A stretch of 64,000 bases of DNA, taken from assembly GCF_000002235.5 (NCBI RefSeq), contig NW_022145611.1:2036754-2100753 (forward strand), read 5' to 3'. A program made the position numbers and the translations under genes. The stretch's first letter is position 1. Every line of letters begins with the position of its first letter. The notes under the pieces were generated by a model. The model was not told the DNA's origin. It made no database searches and saw only the letters and a program-made list of their open reading frames with translations. Of this stretch, positions 35,940-48,005 are shown piece after piece. This DNA comes from Strongylocentrotus purpuratus (lineage: Eukaryota; Echinodermata; Echinoidea; Camarodonta; Strongylocentrotidae).

Positions 35940-36840
35940 AGTGGTTGTGTGTGTGTGTGTGTGTGTTGTGTGTGTGTGTGCGTGTGTGTGTTTTCTACAG
36001 TCTATAGCTTTGTATTTTCATCCCTTGTATATACAGTTACGTTATATTCTATTTTTTCACCTTATTGTTAATGTATGTATTTTGTTGACTATATAGGGCC
36101 CGCTCATGCACAAGCTTAGCTTCTAAAGGGGTCCTAAAACCATTCATTTAATGATGTGATCAAGTTAATATATGATGATTAATGTACTATTACCAGTCTC
36201 TTTTTTAGGTAAAAGATCATATCATGTTTTGTGTGGTTTTGAATAAATTGAACTTGAACTTACCTGATCGTAAATACTTTAGCCCCCCCCCCCACACTTT
36301 TTAAAACTTTTCGTGGGGCCTGTTTTGTATGTTTGTATGCAGTTATTTCGATGATAGCCTACGATCTACAACAGATAGAGGTCATGAAAATTAGGTATTC
36401 AAAAGTGAATTCCATGACATGCATGGTAACTACACAATTGAAAGTATTCTTTTCAAAAGGGGGAATCATAACGCACCGCTATCACATTAGCAGCGATTAT
36501 TCTCAAATCTCAAAATCTGTTGGAAAATTGGGGTCATTTAAACTCGTACCATGTGTCAATTACAAATCGGTCTATTGGTAGAATCAGCACATGGTAGAAT
36601 ACACAAGTGATGTGATGTTTGGGGGATTATAGAAGGGTGAATCTGTGTTTGTCTCATGGCAAATCAATACAACATTCCAATTCAACAGATTGTGCACATT
36701 GACGAAATAAGGGAAATACGTGTAAGTCTATTATGCGGTCTGATAGTTTGAAGATTTTAATGATATCAAAAAAGAAATATTTATCACACTTTGCTCACTT
36801 TCTTCTTCTTCTTCCTTTAACTGTCTCCTCTGACACCGAT
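35940..36840. other. Intergenic with GT microsatellite; no gene seen
   Basis: A (GT)n stretch covers about 35946-35994. The rest is AT-rich. A possible acceptor at 36852 (TTTGTTTGCAG) precedes an unremarkable open frame to 37060 that I cannot support as an exon. Confidence 0.5.
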
Positions 36841-37159
36841 TTTGTTTGCAGGTTTATTGTTGCGTGTCCATCAAAATGAAAGAAAGACGTTCACGTCATA
36901 CGGGGCACACTTTACTGATCACCCATGCAGGAGCACAATAGTATGTCCAGTACATGAATGCTCTATCAATCAACAGCTGAAGACGATAGCTTCAAGCAAT
37001 TCCTCTACAAATCAGACGATAGAAAGTACGAGGTTCGCTGGAATTCCAACATTATATTAGCATGACAATAGATTTTTAGCACGGTGGGCTCAATAGCATG
37101 ACAGTTATCACCAATATATTTTTGGAACCCGTTGCCATTATTAAATGCCTTTGTGGGTG

Positions 37160-37768
37160 AATGTGATTCGTTCGTCTGCTCAAACCACGTGATGCATTCA
37201 CAGAAACCGCCCGCGCAAATCGAATTTTAGGTTTCGTGTAAGATGAGGAGCTAAAAATCTGCCTGTCTCTGCTAGATTCTGTCCTAGACAAGTCGCTTGG
37301 AGATTTTTACTTAGTTTTTGCTTCGTAATTGAATTCGTCGTCGTCGTATTGCTTAGTGTCATAATGATTGCTGACCGGTACAACGATTTTCTCACGTATT
37401 GGACCCCTCCCCTGCCGGGGGCTGCCTTGATCCGCCCCCGATTGACGGAGACAATCACAATGAGTTCGTTAAGAAAACGATGAATGTCCATCCGTAATAG
37501 GTCCATGCTTTGCATGAGTGAATGCACTGAAAATGTTAAATGTGATTCGTCTGCTCGAATCACGTGATGTATTTCAATTTAACAAATGCATTCAAAAAGA
37601 CCGCGCGCGCGATGACAATAGGTTTCGTGTTAGATGAGAAGCGAGAAATTTGCCATTCTCTGCTAGATTCTGTCCTAGACAAGTCGTTTTGAGATATTTA
37701 CTTAGCTTTTGCTTCGTTCGCTTACTTAGCTTGCTTTGAACCACTGTTATTTCACTTGTGTAATAATG
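37160..37768 (+). promoter_or_regulatory. Duplicated promoter/leader region of the Cys/His gene
   Basis: Two related segments, about 37160-37366 and 37539-37768, share AATGTGATTCG, CACGTGATG, AGGTTTCGTGT and TCTGCTAGATTCTGTCCTAG. The shared blocks lie about 380-400 bp apart. Both carry a CACGTG E-box (37186-37191, 37561-37566). Both end in a similar ATAATG context, and the second ATG (37766) is the start of the gene below. The first (37364) opens a different 39-codon frame (MIADRYNDFLTYWTPP...). Confidence 0.55.
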
Positions 37769-39374
37769 GTCTTTTACGGCAACAAGTTCACCGGGAACTG
37801 TGTGATGAATACCCTGGAGGGTACTCGTTGTAGGAGGAAGGCACCCCTGCCTGTTGATGAAGTGGAAGAGTGCTGGCAACACCGACAGTATGTATATAGT
37901 TATTTTCTAAATTAAAAATGAATTTACCAACTAGTAGTCAGCTCTCATGGAGAATTCGACACCGTTTGGGTGTTTACCCAACAACAGGTGTTGTCAATCA
38001 CCCGGGTTAGCCTTGAGTTTTATGACCATTAGACCTTATGTAATGCTTTGGTTTCCCCGTTACCCGAAAACTCTCGAGTATTATCCGAGAAATCAGAAGG
38101 GGGCGGATTCTTGACTGGCCAACGGGTTTGCTGTGTGCAGATTTGTACCCCCATTAATGGTATTTCCATCAAGTCTGGTGTCGGCGAATTATGGCCTTCT
38201 GCGCATGGAAACTGCTGATACAGTCCCTTTAATACACGCAGGATATTGACCCTTCAGTGAGTTGAAAGTTATTTGTTTTGGGTCATTCATTGTAATTACC
38301 CTATCGAATGTCTTACCAAAATTGCAACATCTGCACTTTTGTCTTATATATTCGCATTCTATTATTTGCAATCTAGTAGTAGTAATAGACTATATGTCCT
38401 GTTTTATGTTTCCTTTATTACAGACAGCCAGCCGAGGTCCAGTGCTCTGCACATATTGGGCTTCATGGGAATGGCAGACGTTGCAGCCGGCGTGGACGTC
38501 ACTCGCTAGACGAAAACGCTGTTGAACTCTACTGCACGCAACACGGTATGCATTTATTCAAAGTAAATTAATCTCTCACATGTAACTTAGATCTACATTT
38601 TAAAAAGGCGTCTTGTGGACCATATAGAGCTACATGTATTTGCCCAGACCATAGCGGATCCAAAATTTTCCAGGGATCGAGGGCCGCATATTGCCATTGG
38701 TAAAAATATTAAAAATGGAAGAGTAAATATTGATTCATGTACATGTATATTGATTCAAATGTTTTGAAACTAATTACACTGCCCCCCTCCGCCTCCCCCT
38801 CCCCCTCCACTCAGTGTTATTTAGGGTAGGCAGCATATATGCATGTTCCCTCCCTTTGAAAGCACCCCCTATCTCCGGTGTGTAAAGTCAATACTGGCCA
38901 GATTTTTGTGTATGTACGGGCCTTACTTTGTTGCGTGAAAAGTAGCCTACCCCTTTACCCTGTAATATGGGATCATTGAATGTGTACGTTGGTGCATTGA
39001 CAGGGGGTATATTCAAGAATAAATGGAGAATCGTGTATTTGAATGTGATCTGTGAAATGCCATGCATGTACTAAGTAGCATGTCCTCATTTATGTTTTCG
39101 TTTGGTTTATACAGTCAACAAGTTGCATCGCGAGAACGGTCGTGCGGAGGTCGTTCCTGCTCATCGCCAACAGCAGGATGAACAGCGTAGGAGGGCGGAG
39201 GAGCGTGAGCAACTCCACCCGAGACGAAGGTCACCGCGTCTGGTAGAGCGAGAGATCGCAGCTGCCGCCGCTGTTCAACTCGCCGCGGAGAGAGAGCAAC
39301 GTCGTGCCGCCAATCGGGCAAACCAGAACCTGCGGAGGTCGGCCCGGATTGCCGCGAGGCGAGGCAATGTGTGA
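37766..39374 (+). CDS. Unrecognised small protein with two Cys/His units and a basic tail
   Basis: Three exons join in frame: 37766-37887 (donor GTATGT), 38424-38545 (donor GTATGC) and 39115-39374 (stop TGA). The product is 167 aa. Residues 12-39 and 48-81 form two related units: C-x9-C-x13-C-x2-H and C-x12-C-x16-C-x2-H. Each has G-x(1-2)-R-C-x-R around its second Cys and C-(W/T)-QH at the end. This looks like a small zinc-binding module, an inference from spacing. Residues 87-167 are rich in Arg, Glu, Gln and Ala, likely helical, with RRSPRL and RRSARI motifs that suggest nucleic-acid binding or nuclear localisation. I do not recognise a family. The splice phases (2, then 1) and internal repeat support a real gene. 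The last exon continues to a donor at 39386, eleven bases past the stop. Confidence 0.72.
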
Positions 39375-39734
39375 TTGTAGCCTGGGTAAGTAAATTTTTT
39401 TATATGCTTTCCTAATTTTAAGTATTCTAACAATTCCTACCCCCACAACAAAAAATAACTAAACAGATGAGCATGCAATGTATTCAATGTACCAAACACA
39501 ATTTTTTTAATTGAAGACTTGACAATGAGCCAAAACTTTACAACATAGCAGCAACTTTTAATGATCAGTTGGATCAAAATGAACTGAGATGCATCCAAGG
39601 TTTCCAAATAGTATGATTGTTATTTGTCACAATGATATAGGGGTTTTTCAAAATTCATTTATCTGAAAACATAATCTGTTTTATTTATTTAAAAAAAGTT
39701 TGAAACAGAAACATCTTGCTCATAATGAAATTAA

Positions 39735-40133
39735 AGGGGAAGCCCACCATGATATTAAGTGTATTTTTTTAGAATCAGAACATGAGAGAAACAGTTCAGT
39801 GAAAGTTTGGGCATAAACCGATTAAAAATAAGAAAGTTATGAATTTTTAAAGGTGCAATCAATTAATGTTTCAATCAAATATTTACCCTAAGTATTATCA
39901 TTTCAAGTATAGTGTTAAGCAACCCCTGTATGAAACGTATCTATTCCGTCATCAATATCTAAGAAAATGAAAATTCATGAAATTGTCTGTAGCCTACAGA
40001 GCAAATTGGAGATGAGCTTGCATGATGTCACATTTTTTTCACTGATGACAGCTTTAAAATTCATAACTTTCATATTTTTATTGTTATATATGCTTTTATT
40101 ACAGTCAACTTAATTTAAGGGTGGACTTCCCCC
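39735..40133. mobile_element. TTAA-flanked foldback element, second copy
   Basis: The left end AGGGGAAGCCCACC lies after TTAA (39731-39734) and the right end GGGTGGACTTCCCCC before TTAG. The inner arms match 13200-13743 (GAAAGTTTGGGCA; AATTCATAACTTTC). The central region differs. It sits in the intron between the stop-bearing exon and the next putative exon of the Cys/His gene. Confidence 0.7.
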
Positions 40134-40180
40134 TTAGTATAAATGATTTTTTAAACTCACTTCATTCTCCTTTCCTACAG

Positions 40181-40425
40181 ACTGATTCGCAGAAGCAGCA
40201 GGGGGGAGACCGAGGGGGGATACTGGGTCGAACACTGCTGAGGTTCTCGGGACGTAAACGCCTTGCTATAGGAGTAGTAGGGAGGAAGCCGAGACGGGTA
40301 GTGCATGGTCACTCAAACCAGGCCCGCTGCACTATCGTGGTCAAGAAAGACTGGGTGTGGTCAGTCGGGGTAGACGCCGGAGGCCATTCTCTTTCTTTGA
40401 CCGCCTGTAAATTATTTCCAAGAAG
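40181..40425 (+). other. Putative additional exon (coding or 3' UTR) of the Cys/His gene
   Basis: The stretch has a good acceptor (TTTCCTACAG) and donor (AAG|GTATGT). One frame is open throughout and reads TDSQKQQGGDRGG, RTLLRFSGRKRLAIGVVGRK and KKDWVWSVGVDAGG. It cannot be reached in that frame from exons 1-3, because exon 3 ends in a stop. It may be 3' UTR, part of another isoform, or the start of a neighbouring gene. A possible 37-bp exon follows at 40774-40810 (CAG|ATCAGGCC...CGTAG|GTATGC). Confidence 0.35.
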
Positions 40426-40810
40426 GTATGTGTACTGTTCATTATTAGGTTTCATACAGTGTATGTTTGAAATAGTAATTAGTTCTTTATAACATTATAG
40501 CAGTACATGGTGAGTCTTCATGTTTGCTTCTGTTTGCATATGTCCTCATCATTTCGGAGAGTATGCAACTGCTATGTTTCCTCTATTTTATAATTAGTAA
40601 ATGTAGGGCCGAAAGGTGAAATAAGTCTATTTTGAAATGAATGTATAAACTTGCTATATACTATACCTAACAAAATGTCATAATTTGTCTTCGAGTTTTA
40701 AGATTGTATCTGCCCCATCATATTTCCTTTGAGATGCCTAATACAGCATTCTGTTTACCTCTTTATTCCACAGATCAGGCCTCGCCGTGGGACGCGCACA
40801 CACGTCGTAG

Positions 40811-43370
40811 GTATGCAGGTATTTCAATGTCTACCTTGTGACAATATGTTCCTATTCACCAGATCTGTTTACCCCCATACCTCCTAATGGGAGTCATGTA
40901 TATATATATGAGTTTGACACGTTGGTTACTAAGTTGAGAACTTGTGAATATTTGGTCGAAAATCTTTTTGAAATATACATTATATTGTTTTAACAAAGGA
41001 TTCAGAAGTTGTCTTCTTTTGTAAGTCTTAGTTATTGGGTTTTGCAATCATCCCTCTCATAAAAGCAGTTGTACTGATATTTCAAATATCTTGTTGTAAG
41101 AGCTACACTTGGCAAGAGTTGTCCAATTACCCAGTTCGTAATTAGCACGAAATATCCACTGAATATCTTAACATGAAGAGACCCAACATGATGCTTAAAG
41201 TGGAGGGGTCACGTGAACGTCTTTTATCTCCATTTAGAGACAACTTTACCTGTGTATCATGAAATATCAATGGTGCATGAAATAAAAATGAATATTTGAA
41301 CATGAGCATGTATCCAGTATTTTTGTCCACATTTTTTAAAACCAAAAACAAATTTAGACTGCAATTACAAACTGGCTTGTAGGATGTGTACCGGTCCTTG
41401 TGGAAAGATTGTACTTTCATGTGGAATATCAGAAAATGCACAAAAGAATTAGAAAAGAAGATTCCAACAACTAATGATCTTATACGAAAATGGTTTCAAA
41501 CTAATAAAATGAAATACTATTAAAAAATATCAAATTAAAAAATATAAGTAAAATTAAGAATAAAAATATAAAATGAAAAAAATGATTCAATTGAATAGAA
41601 TACATTCTTTTTATAAAAAGGGTTAGAAATGCGAAGTTTCAAACGGTAAAACCACTTTAATCATGAAGCATTATTGATCATAAAAGTTTCCCAGTCCATT
41701 GAAACAAAAAAGTTAAATCTCAGCTTCTAATTGCAATTACTTGATTCAAATTTCTTTTACATTATATCCAATTTATGCATATATAGGTTCTACTCACTTA
41801 TAAAAAATCCCATTCTGTTTCTCTTTTTGTCGCGGATTGTTCTCAATCCTATCTTTTAAAGGGGTGCATATTCCCGACATCTTACAATTTGAAGAAAAAA
41901 AGGAATCACTTAATCTAAGTCACCTCACACCTTTATGTGTGGCTGGGTTAAATAGTTGTCCATTTATAGTTGAGTATGAGACAGTATTTTAATTTGTTGA
42001 TTTTAGTATATTATTCAAAGTTACCATAATACGTAGTAGCATGACATCGGACACAAAATATATCGTGTTCACTATTTTCAGGTATACGGCCCCAGTAAAT
42101 CCCAAGTGTGGTCTCTAATGGGATTGGTTATACTCTCTGTGAAATGTAATATTTTTATCCTTTTTCCTTCTCCGCTAATCTTTACAGTTTGTCTCTTCAA
42201 TCTTATACAATTGCTTTTATTGTGGGTTGTTTTTGTTGTTCGTCTAGTAGGATAGGACTCCTTTTACATGTCTTTAAATATATTATAAACTTTTTTCTGA
42301 TTTTCTTCTCAATTCTCCACTAAATAAATTAAATTATTTAATACAGTAGGCCCTACTTCAGATTTGTGACAAAAATACCTTCAAACACACCCTATTCTTT
42401 TCAAAATGACCTATCAAATTCTCACTTGCATGTGTGAATATACTAACTCCCTCCCATCTCCTATAGATACATCCCCCTCCCTCTATAACTCTTTTTTCAA
42501 AATAAAAATAGACAAATTAGTATTGCACTGTATATAACATCTACGAAAGTTGTGATTCCCTCTTTCAGTCTTTTGTTATTATCCAACAATTCTCAGTATT
42601 TTTTTAACAGCTGTTTATCTTGTCCAATGCTCTCTTTGATTTACCCTTCTCTCCATTGCAGCAGGGATGGTTCTCGATATTGTAGAATTTTCTAATAGCT
42701 CCTTACATCCTAACAATATTGAATCTTTAAGGGTCATTCCGTAAAATTGAGATGAAAACAAAATCAAGATTGAGAAGGTTGTGAGGAGATCACGAAGGTT
42801 AAAGAGTGAAGAGTAAAGTTCTGAAAAGACCTGTTCGGATACAGACAGTTCATGTTATTTTATATCATTCTTTCCTCTTTCTGTATCATTTTATCTTTCT
42901 ATTTATTTTTATTTGTTTATGTCTTGGTCTTTATTTTTCTTCTTTATGTATATCAGCTCTAAATCAAGACCCATCCACTCTTCCCCTCTTTCTCCCTTTC
43001 TATCTCTCACAATTTCTCCCACTTTCTCGCTCACTATTTAAGATTATGACTTATCAAATCTACATTTGCTTGTTTGAATAGGATACATAAAATTCAAAGC
43101 AAGACTGCCTTCTCCCCTTAGCCCCTCCCCTCCTCCCCTGTACCCCTCTCTCTGTATATATATATATATATATATGACAAGATTTAACATTCTTTGTTCA
43201 TGGAATACTGTACATCTGATTTAAATTAAATATAGAATACCTAGTGGAATAATATTGCATATCGCATTAAAAGCAGGAAATGTGATTCCTCCCTTATTTT
43301 TCTTTACATTAATTTATTTTAAAATGTAGATTTAGTTATTCGAATACTGTACCATGAAACAGAAGGGATG
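40811..43370. other. AT-rich stretch, no gene seen
   Basis: Long AT-rich sequence with pyrimidine-rich islands (42900-43150) and a TA microsatellite (about 43156-43176). No protein-like frame, no consistent exon borders and no recognised repeat family. Confidence 0.5.
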
Positions 43371-43900
43371 GGAACGCTATGTATGTGAACAGCACGCCTA
43401 GTCAGGTCCTATAGTTTTCTTTCATTTTAAGACATTAAATTGTATTTTTTTAGTATTCATAGTGTTATGTTAGGAAATTAATGGCTGGGAGAAGATGGTG
43501 ACCTGTGAATGATGAGCCTCCGGTGCACTGTCCCTTAAGTTGTAGGTAAACGGCACGCCCAGTAAGTTGCTATTTTTCTTTCAATTTGAGACATTAAATT
43601 GAATCTCTTTTGGTTATTCATGTTGTTAGGTGTAGGTAATTACTGGGGCTGAGAGATAGTGACCTGTGAATGATGATCATACGGGGCACTGTCCCTTTAG
43701 TTGAAGGTGGAAGGCATCCCCGTTTAGGTGTTAGTTTTCTTTTATTTTAAGATATTACATTTTTTTAATTTATTTATTTTTTTTTTTTTTTGGGGGGGGG
43801 GAGGGTATTCATGGTGCTAGGTTAGGTCTTCACTGGCTGGGAGATGGTGACATGTTGAATTATGAGCCTACTTGGCGCTGTCCCTTAAATTGTGGGCGAA
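43370..43900. repeat. Diverged tandem repeat, 160-190 bp units, running into the gap
   Basis: Units share GAATGATGAGCCT...GCACTGTCCCTTAA and TTCTTTCATTTTAAGACATT. They recur near 43390, 43510, 43670 and 43855. The N run starts within the last unit, so the array probably continues into the gap. Confidence 0.7.
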
Positions 43901-44400
43901 NNNNNNNNNNNNNNNNNNNNNNNNNNNNNNNNNNNNNNNNNNNNNNNNNNNNNNNNNNNNNNNNNNNNNNNNNNNNNNNNNNNNNNNNNNNNNNNNNNNN
44001 NNNNNNNNNNNNNNNNNNNNNNNNNNNNNNNNNNNNNNNNNNNNNNNNNNNNNNNNNNNNNNNNNNNNNNNNNNNNNNNNNNNNNNNNNNNNNNNNNNNN
44101 NNNNNNNNNNNNNNNNNNNNNNNNNNNNNNNNNNNNNNNNNNNNNNNNNNNNNNNNNNNNNNNNNNNNNNNNNNNNNNNNNNNNNNNNNNNNNNNNNNNN
44201 NNNNNNNNNNNNNNNNNNNNNNNNNNNNNNNNNNNNNNNNNNNNNNNNNNNNNNNNNNNNNNNNNNNNNNNNNNNNNNNNNNNNNNNNNNNNNNNNNNNN
44301 NNNNNNNNNNNNNNNNNNNNNNNNNNNNNNNNNNNNNNNNNNNNNNNNNNNNNNNNNNNNNNNNNNNNNNNNNNNNNNNNNNNNNNNNNNNNNNNNNNNN
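43901..44400. other. Assembly gap (500 N)
   Basis: Exactly 500 undetermined bases. Flanked by repeats on both sides, so the round size is likely a placeholder. Confidence 0.99.
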
Positions 44401-45094
44401 TACATTCGTTTTCGAGGATTGGCAAGGAAAATAAGATAAACATTAAAAACAGACCATGAATAAAGAAATAAACAGCTTGTTCGATTTGTTTTGAAGCATT
44501 ATATTCAAAGACCCGCCGACAGCTTTATCTTTATTATCCATAGAAATAACGTCCTCTAATCACTGTCAGACGGGAGATAATACCAATACGAAATGCATTA
44601 AGCAACGTCTAGACATAACGGTCGAATCTCAACTTTAGTTTTCTCATTCTTCTTTACATTTCGAAGCGTTACATTGGGATCTTAATCCTTAATCTTAATT
44701 TAAGCATGCTTTGAATCTGGTCACGGCTTCGAAAAGTTCGTGGCCTAGCATTTTGCTTCTGTTGATGATCAAATAGAGAAAGCACCCCTTTATAGATCAG
44801 GAGAGATTGAACAAAGCACGAAGTAGGAGCAGTGCAATTTAAATATCAAGGGATGGATTAGAGTTTATTTCTAAAATGAAATGAAGGCTATTTTATTTTC
44901 ATGAGTCCTTTCACTTCATTGAAGAAATACCTCTCTTTATATCTTAGAGACACTTTTCTCTTAAAAAGTCAAATAAACTCGAGAGCATCCTAGGGCTCCG
45001 CCCTGAAACCCCTGGTAGGGGCTCTTCCAGGCCCCTAAAGCTGTGCCATAGTGTACGGATCCATTAGAAAGCAAAATAAGCCCAATAAATAATT

Positions 45095-45135
<41 letters not shown>

Positions 45136-46910
45136 CTCCTATGCAAACTCTTCCTCTGTGAAATGCATACTAAATTCGTTTTCGAGGGTTGGCAATGAAA
45201 ATATATAAACAGTAGAAACAGACCATGAATAAAGAAATAAATAGCTTGTTCGATTTGTTTTGACGCATTAATCTTTAAAAACCCGGACAGCTTTACTTTT
45301 ATATTATCCTTAAAAAATAACTTCTATAATCACTCTGAGATGGATAAAAAATACCAAAACGAATTGCCATATGCAACGTCTAGACATAAAGGTTGAATCT
45401 CAACTTTATTTTTTCTTATTCTTCTTTTAAATTTCGAAGCGTTGCATGGGATCTTAATCCTGTTTTTTTTTCTACATACATTAATGCCCCCATTTAAGCA
45501 TACTTGGAATCTGGTCACGCTTTCGAAAATTCGTGGCCTAGCCTTTCGCTTCTGTTGATGATCAAATAAAGAAAGCAGTCTTTATAGATCAGGGAGAGTG
45601 TGAAAAAGCACACAGTAGGAGTAGTGCAGTTTTAAATATCAAAGGATGGATTAGAGTTTATTTCTAAAATGAAATAATAATAATAATAATAATATGACAA
45701 ATTTATATAGCGCTTGTGACAAAAGTTTCAAAGCGCTGTACATGTACACAAATCAAAATTACTTCAAACAAAATCGATATTACTAATGGAATTAACATTA
45801 CTCAAATTACCAAGAAAACAAAATACTACCTACATAACAACTAATTATCATTACTTATATTAACAAGAAAATCAAATATTTCTATCATAACTTAACAAAT
45901 TGACATTACTCAAATTACCAAGAAGATCAAACATTACTAATATTACTAAAGAAATTAACAAAACATGTAAATTCCTTGGAAATTAACACATTATATCAGT
46001 AATAGTAATAATTTGAAAAGACTTAATGAAGGCATGGTAATATTTATTCGAACTTATTTTAGAGTTATTTGGGTTGCTTTTGGAATAGATGAGTTTTTAG
46101 ATTCTTTTTGAAAATGTCAATGGTGGGTGAGTCCTGGATATGGGCGGGGAGAATGTTCCAAAGAGTGGGGGCACAGACTGAGAAGGCCCTGTTACCATAG
46201 CGGTTGTGGGTGCGAGGACCAAGTTGCGAGCTGGGGTCTGGATGATGATCTAAGGTTCATGCCGGTAGTCTGTTTGGGTGAGATCAGTTCAATCAGTATG
46301 ATGGTGCGTGTTGATGGATGATGTGGAACGTGAGAAGAAGAATCTTGAATTGGATACGTTGGGGAATTAAGAGCCAATGTAGGGTGCGGATGACTGGAGT
46401 GATGTGATCGTGCTTTCTGGTGCGAAATGAAACTGAAAGGGCTATTTTATTTTCAAGAGTCCTTTCACTTCATTTAAGAAATAATCACTCTGAAATGGAA
46501 TTAAATACCAAAACGAATTGCATTGTGCAACGTCTAGACATAAAGGTGAAATCTCAACTTTATTTTTCTTATTCTTCTTTTAAATTTCGAAGCGTTGCAT
46601 GGGATCTTAATCCTGTTTTTTCTACATACATCAATACCCCCATTTAAGCATACTTATAATCTGGTCACGCTTCGAAAAGTTCGTGGCCTAGCATTTTGCT
46701 TCTGTTGATGATCAAATAGAGAAAACACCCTTTATAGAACAGGGAGAGTGTGAACAAAGCACGAAGTAGGAGCAGTGCAATTTAAATATCAATTTAAAAA
46801 CCCAGACAGCTTTATCTTTATTATCCTTAAAAAATAACGTCTATAATCACTCTGAGATGGAATAAAATACCAATACGAATTGCATTATGCAACGTCTAGA
46901 CATAAGTCGA
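44401..46910. repeat. Large direct repeats (at least four partial units)
   Basis: A unit beginning ATTCGTTTTCGAGG-TTGGCAA and continuing through ACAGACCATGAATAAAG, GCAACGTCTAGACATAA and TTTCTAAAATGAAAT recurs. Copies start near 44401 and 45170, with partial copies from about 46480 and 46795. The second copy is split by an insertion (45678-46428). A (TA)n run lies at 45097-45132. Confidence 0.75.
45678..46428. mobile_element. Retroposon-like insertion in the direct repeat
   Basis: It interrupts the sequence ...CTAAAATGAAAT and resumes at GAAATGAAACTG. AAATGAAA appears on both sides as a short target duplication. One end has (AAT)n followed by ATATAGCGCTTGTGAC, a motif shared in part with the SINE tail at 6500. 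The other end has a GC-balanced segment (GGAGAATGTTCCAAAGAGTG). It is a non-LTR type insertion by tail and duplication; the family is not identified. Confidence 0.55.
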
Positions 46911-47164
46911 GTCCCTGGGGACTTGGATCACGATAATGCCGATAATACTTTACCGATGACCAGATTTCAAGTAAAGTTTACTATAAAGAACCAATTCCGA
47001 CATTCAGAAATGATTTTCGGTGACTGATGTGTCAGATGTGATCATTCACAAAGGAAAGGCCAGCACACAAAAACAAATTACATTTCCTCTCTCAGCTCTC
47101 TTTATGTTCATGTAATCTTTGTAAAAGTTCGTTCCCGATTTTGGCGCATGCGGAGTGTGCAATT

Positions 47165-47500
47165 ACGAACTCGCTAATGGATAAAAGAACATCATAATCA
47201 GATTATCCGACCCCGAAAACCCAATGAATTCATCAACTTTTATCATACTAGCCCATTTCCTTTCATAACTATACTTGACCTGTAACTCAGATGGCGGCCA
47301 TTTTGGATTTGACCAATATGACGAGTAAGGCAGCCCCAAGGAGACCTCAAATCAATGAAAGAACATCAAAATCAGATTCTCTGACCCCCAAAACCCTATA
47401 AATATAAACTATAATCATACAAGCGCTTTTCCTTTTGGAACTACGCTTGACCTTTAACTCAGATAGTGGCCATTTTGGATTTGCCCAAGATGGCAGTCCC
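47165..47500. repeat. Twofold tandem repeat with GGCCATTTTGGATTTG
   Basis: Two diverged copies of roughly 180 bp share AATCAGATT(A/C)TC, GACCCC(G/C)AAAACC, ACTTGACCT, TAACTCAGAT and GGCCATTTTGGATTTG. No coding potential is seen. Confidence 0.65.
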
Positions 47501-47704
47501 AGAGAGCGCCCTTCTTGGCGTCCGGCAGAATCGTAATAGTATGGTATAATCTACCTCTGGGGCAAATTTGGTGCTTTTAGAAGAATCTGCACCAAAATAT
47601 CCCTAACAGCCCCCACTAATACAAGTATAATTATACTTAATGAATGAAACGACTGGATAACCATATTCAGCTTTGCCAGCTAGCTAGGGACTACACTACA
47701 GGTC

Positions 47705-47935
47705 TTCCCGGCGCGGGTCCATGGGGGAGGGGGGGGGGGTGCGGGGCGAGAGGGTCTTGACCCCAAACCGCCAACACAAAAAAAGAAGAGAGAGAGGAGA
47801 GAGAGAGAGTCAAGAGAGAGAGAGAAGGTAAAGCGGAGAGTAAGGGAAAGGAAGAAGAGGAAGAAGAAAAGAAAGGGGAAAAGAAGGAGATCGGGGGCGA
47901 AAGGCCTTTGCCACCCCCTCCCCCCTCCCCTCAGC

Positions 47936-48005
<70 letters not shown>

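Noticed and set aside
36842..37060. Exon after TTTGTTTGCAG
   Set aside because: The acceptor is good, but the peptide has no recognisable feature and no matching donor or partner exon was found.
37198..37882. Two minus-strand frames with similar peptides (TCLGQNLAE)
   Set aside because: The similarity comes from the promoter-region duplication; neither frame has other gene signals.
39115..39446. Minus-strand frames opposite the third exon of the Cys/His gene
   Set aside because: Shadow of an Arg-rich, GC-rich exon; no splice context on that strand.
43852..44459. Open frames across the N block
   Set aside because: They consist almost wholly of undetermined residues.
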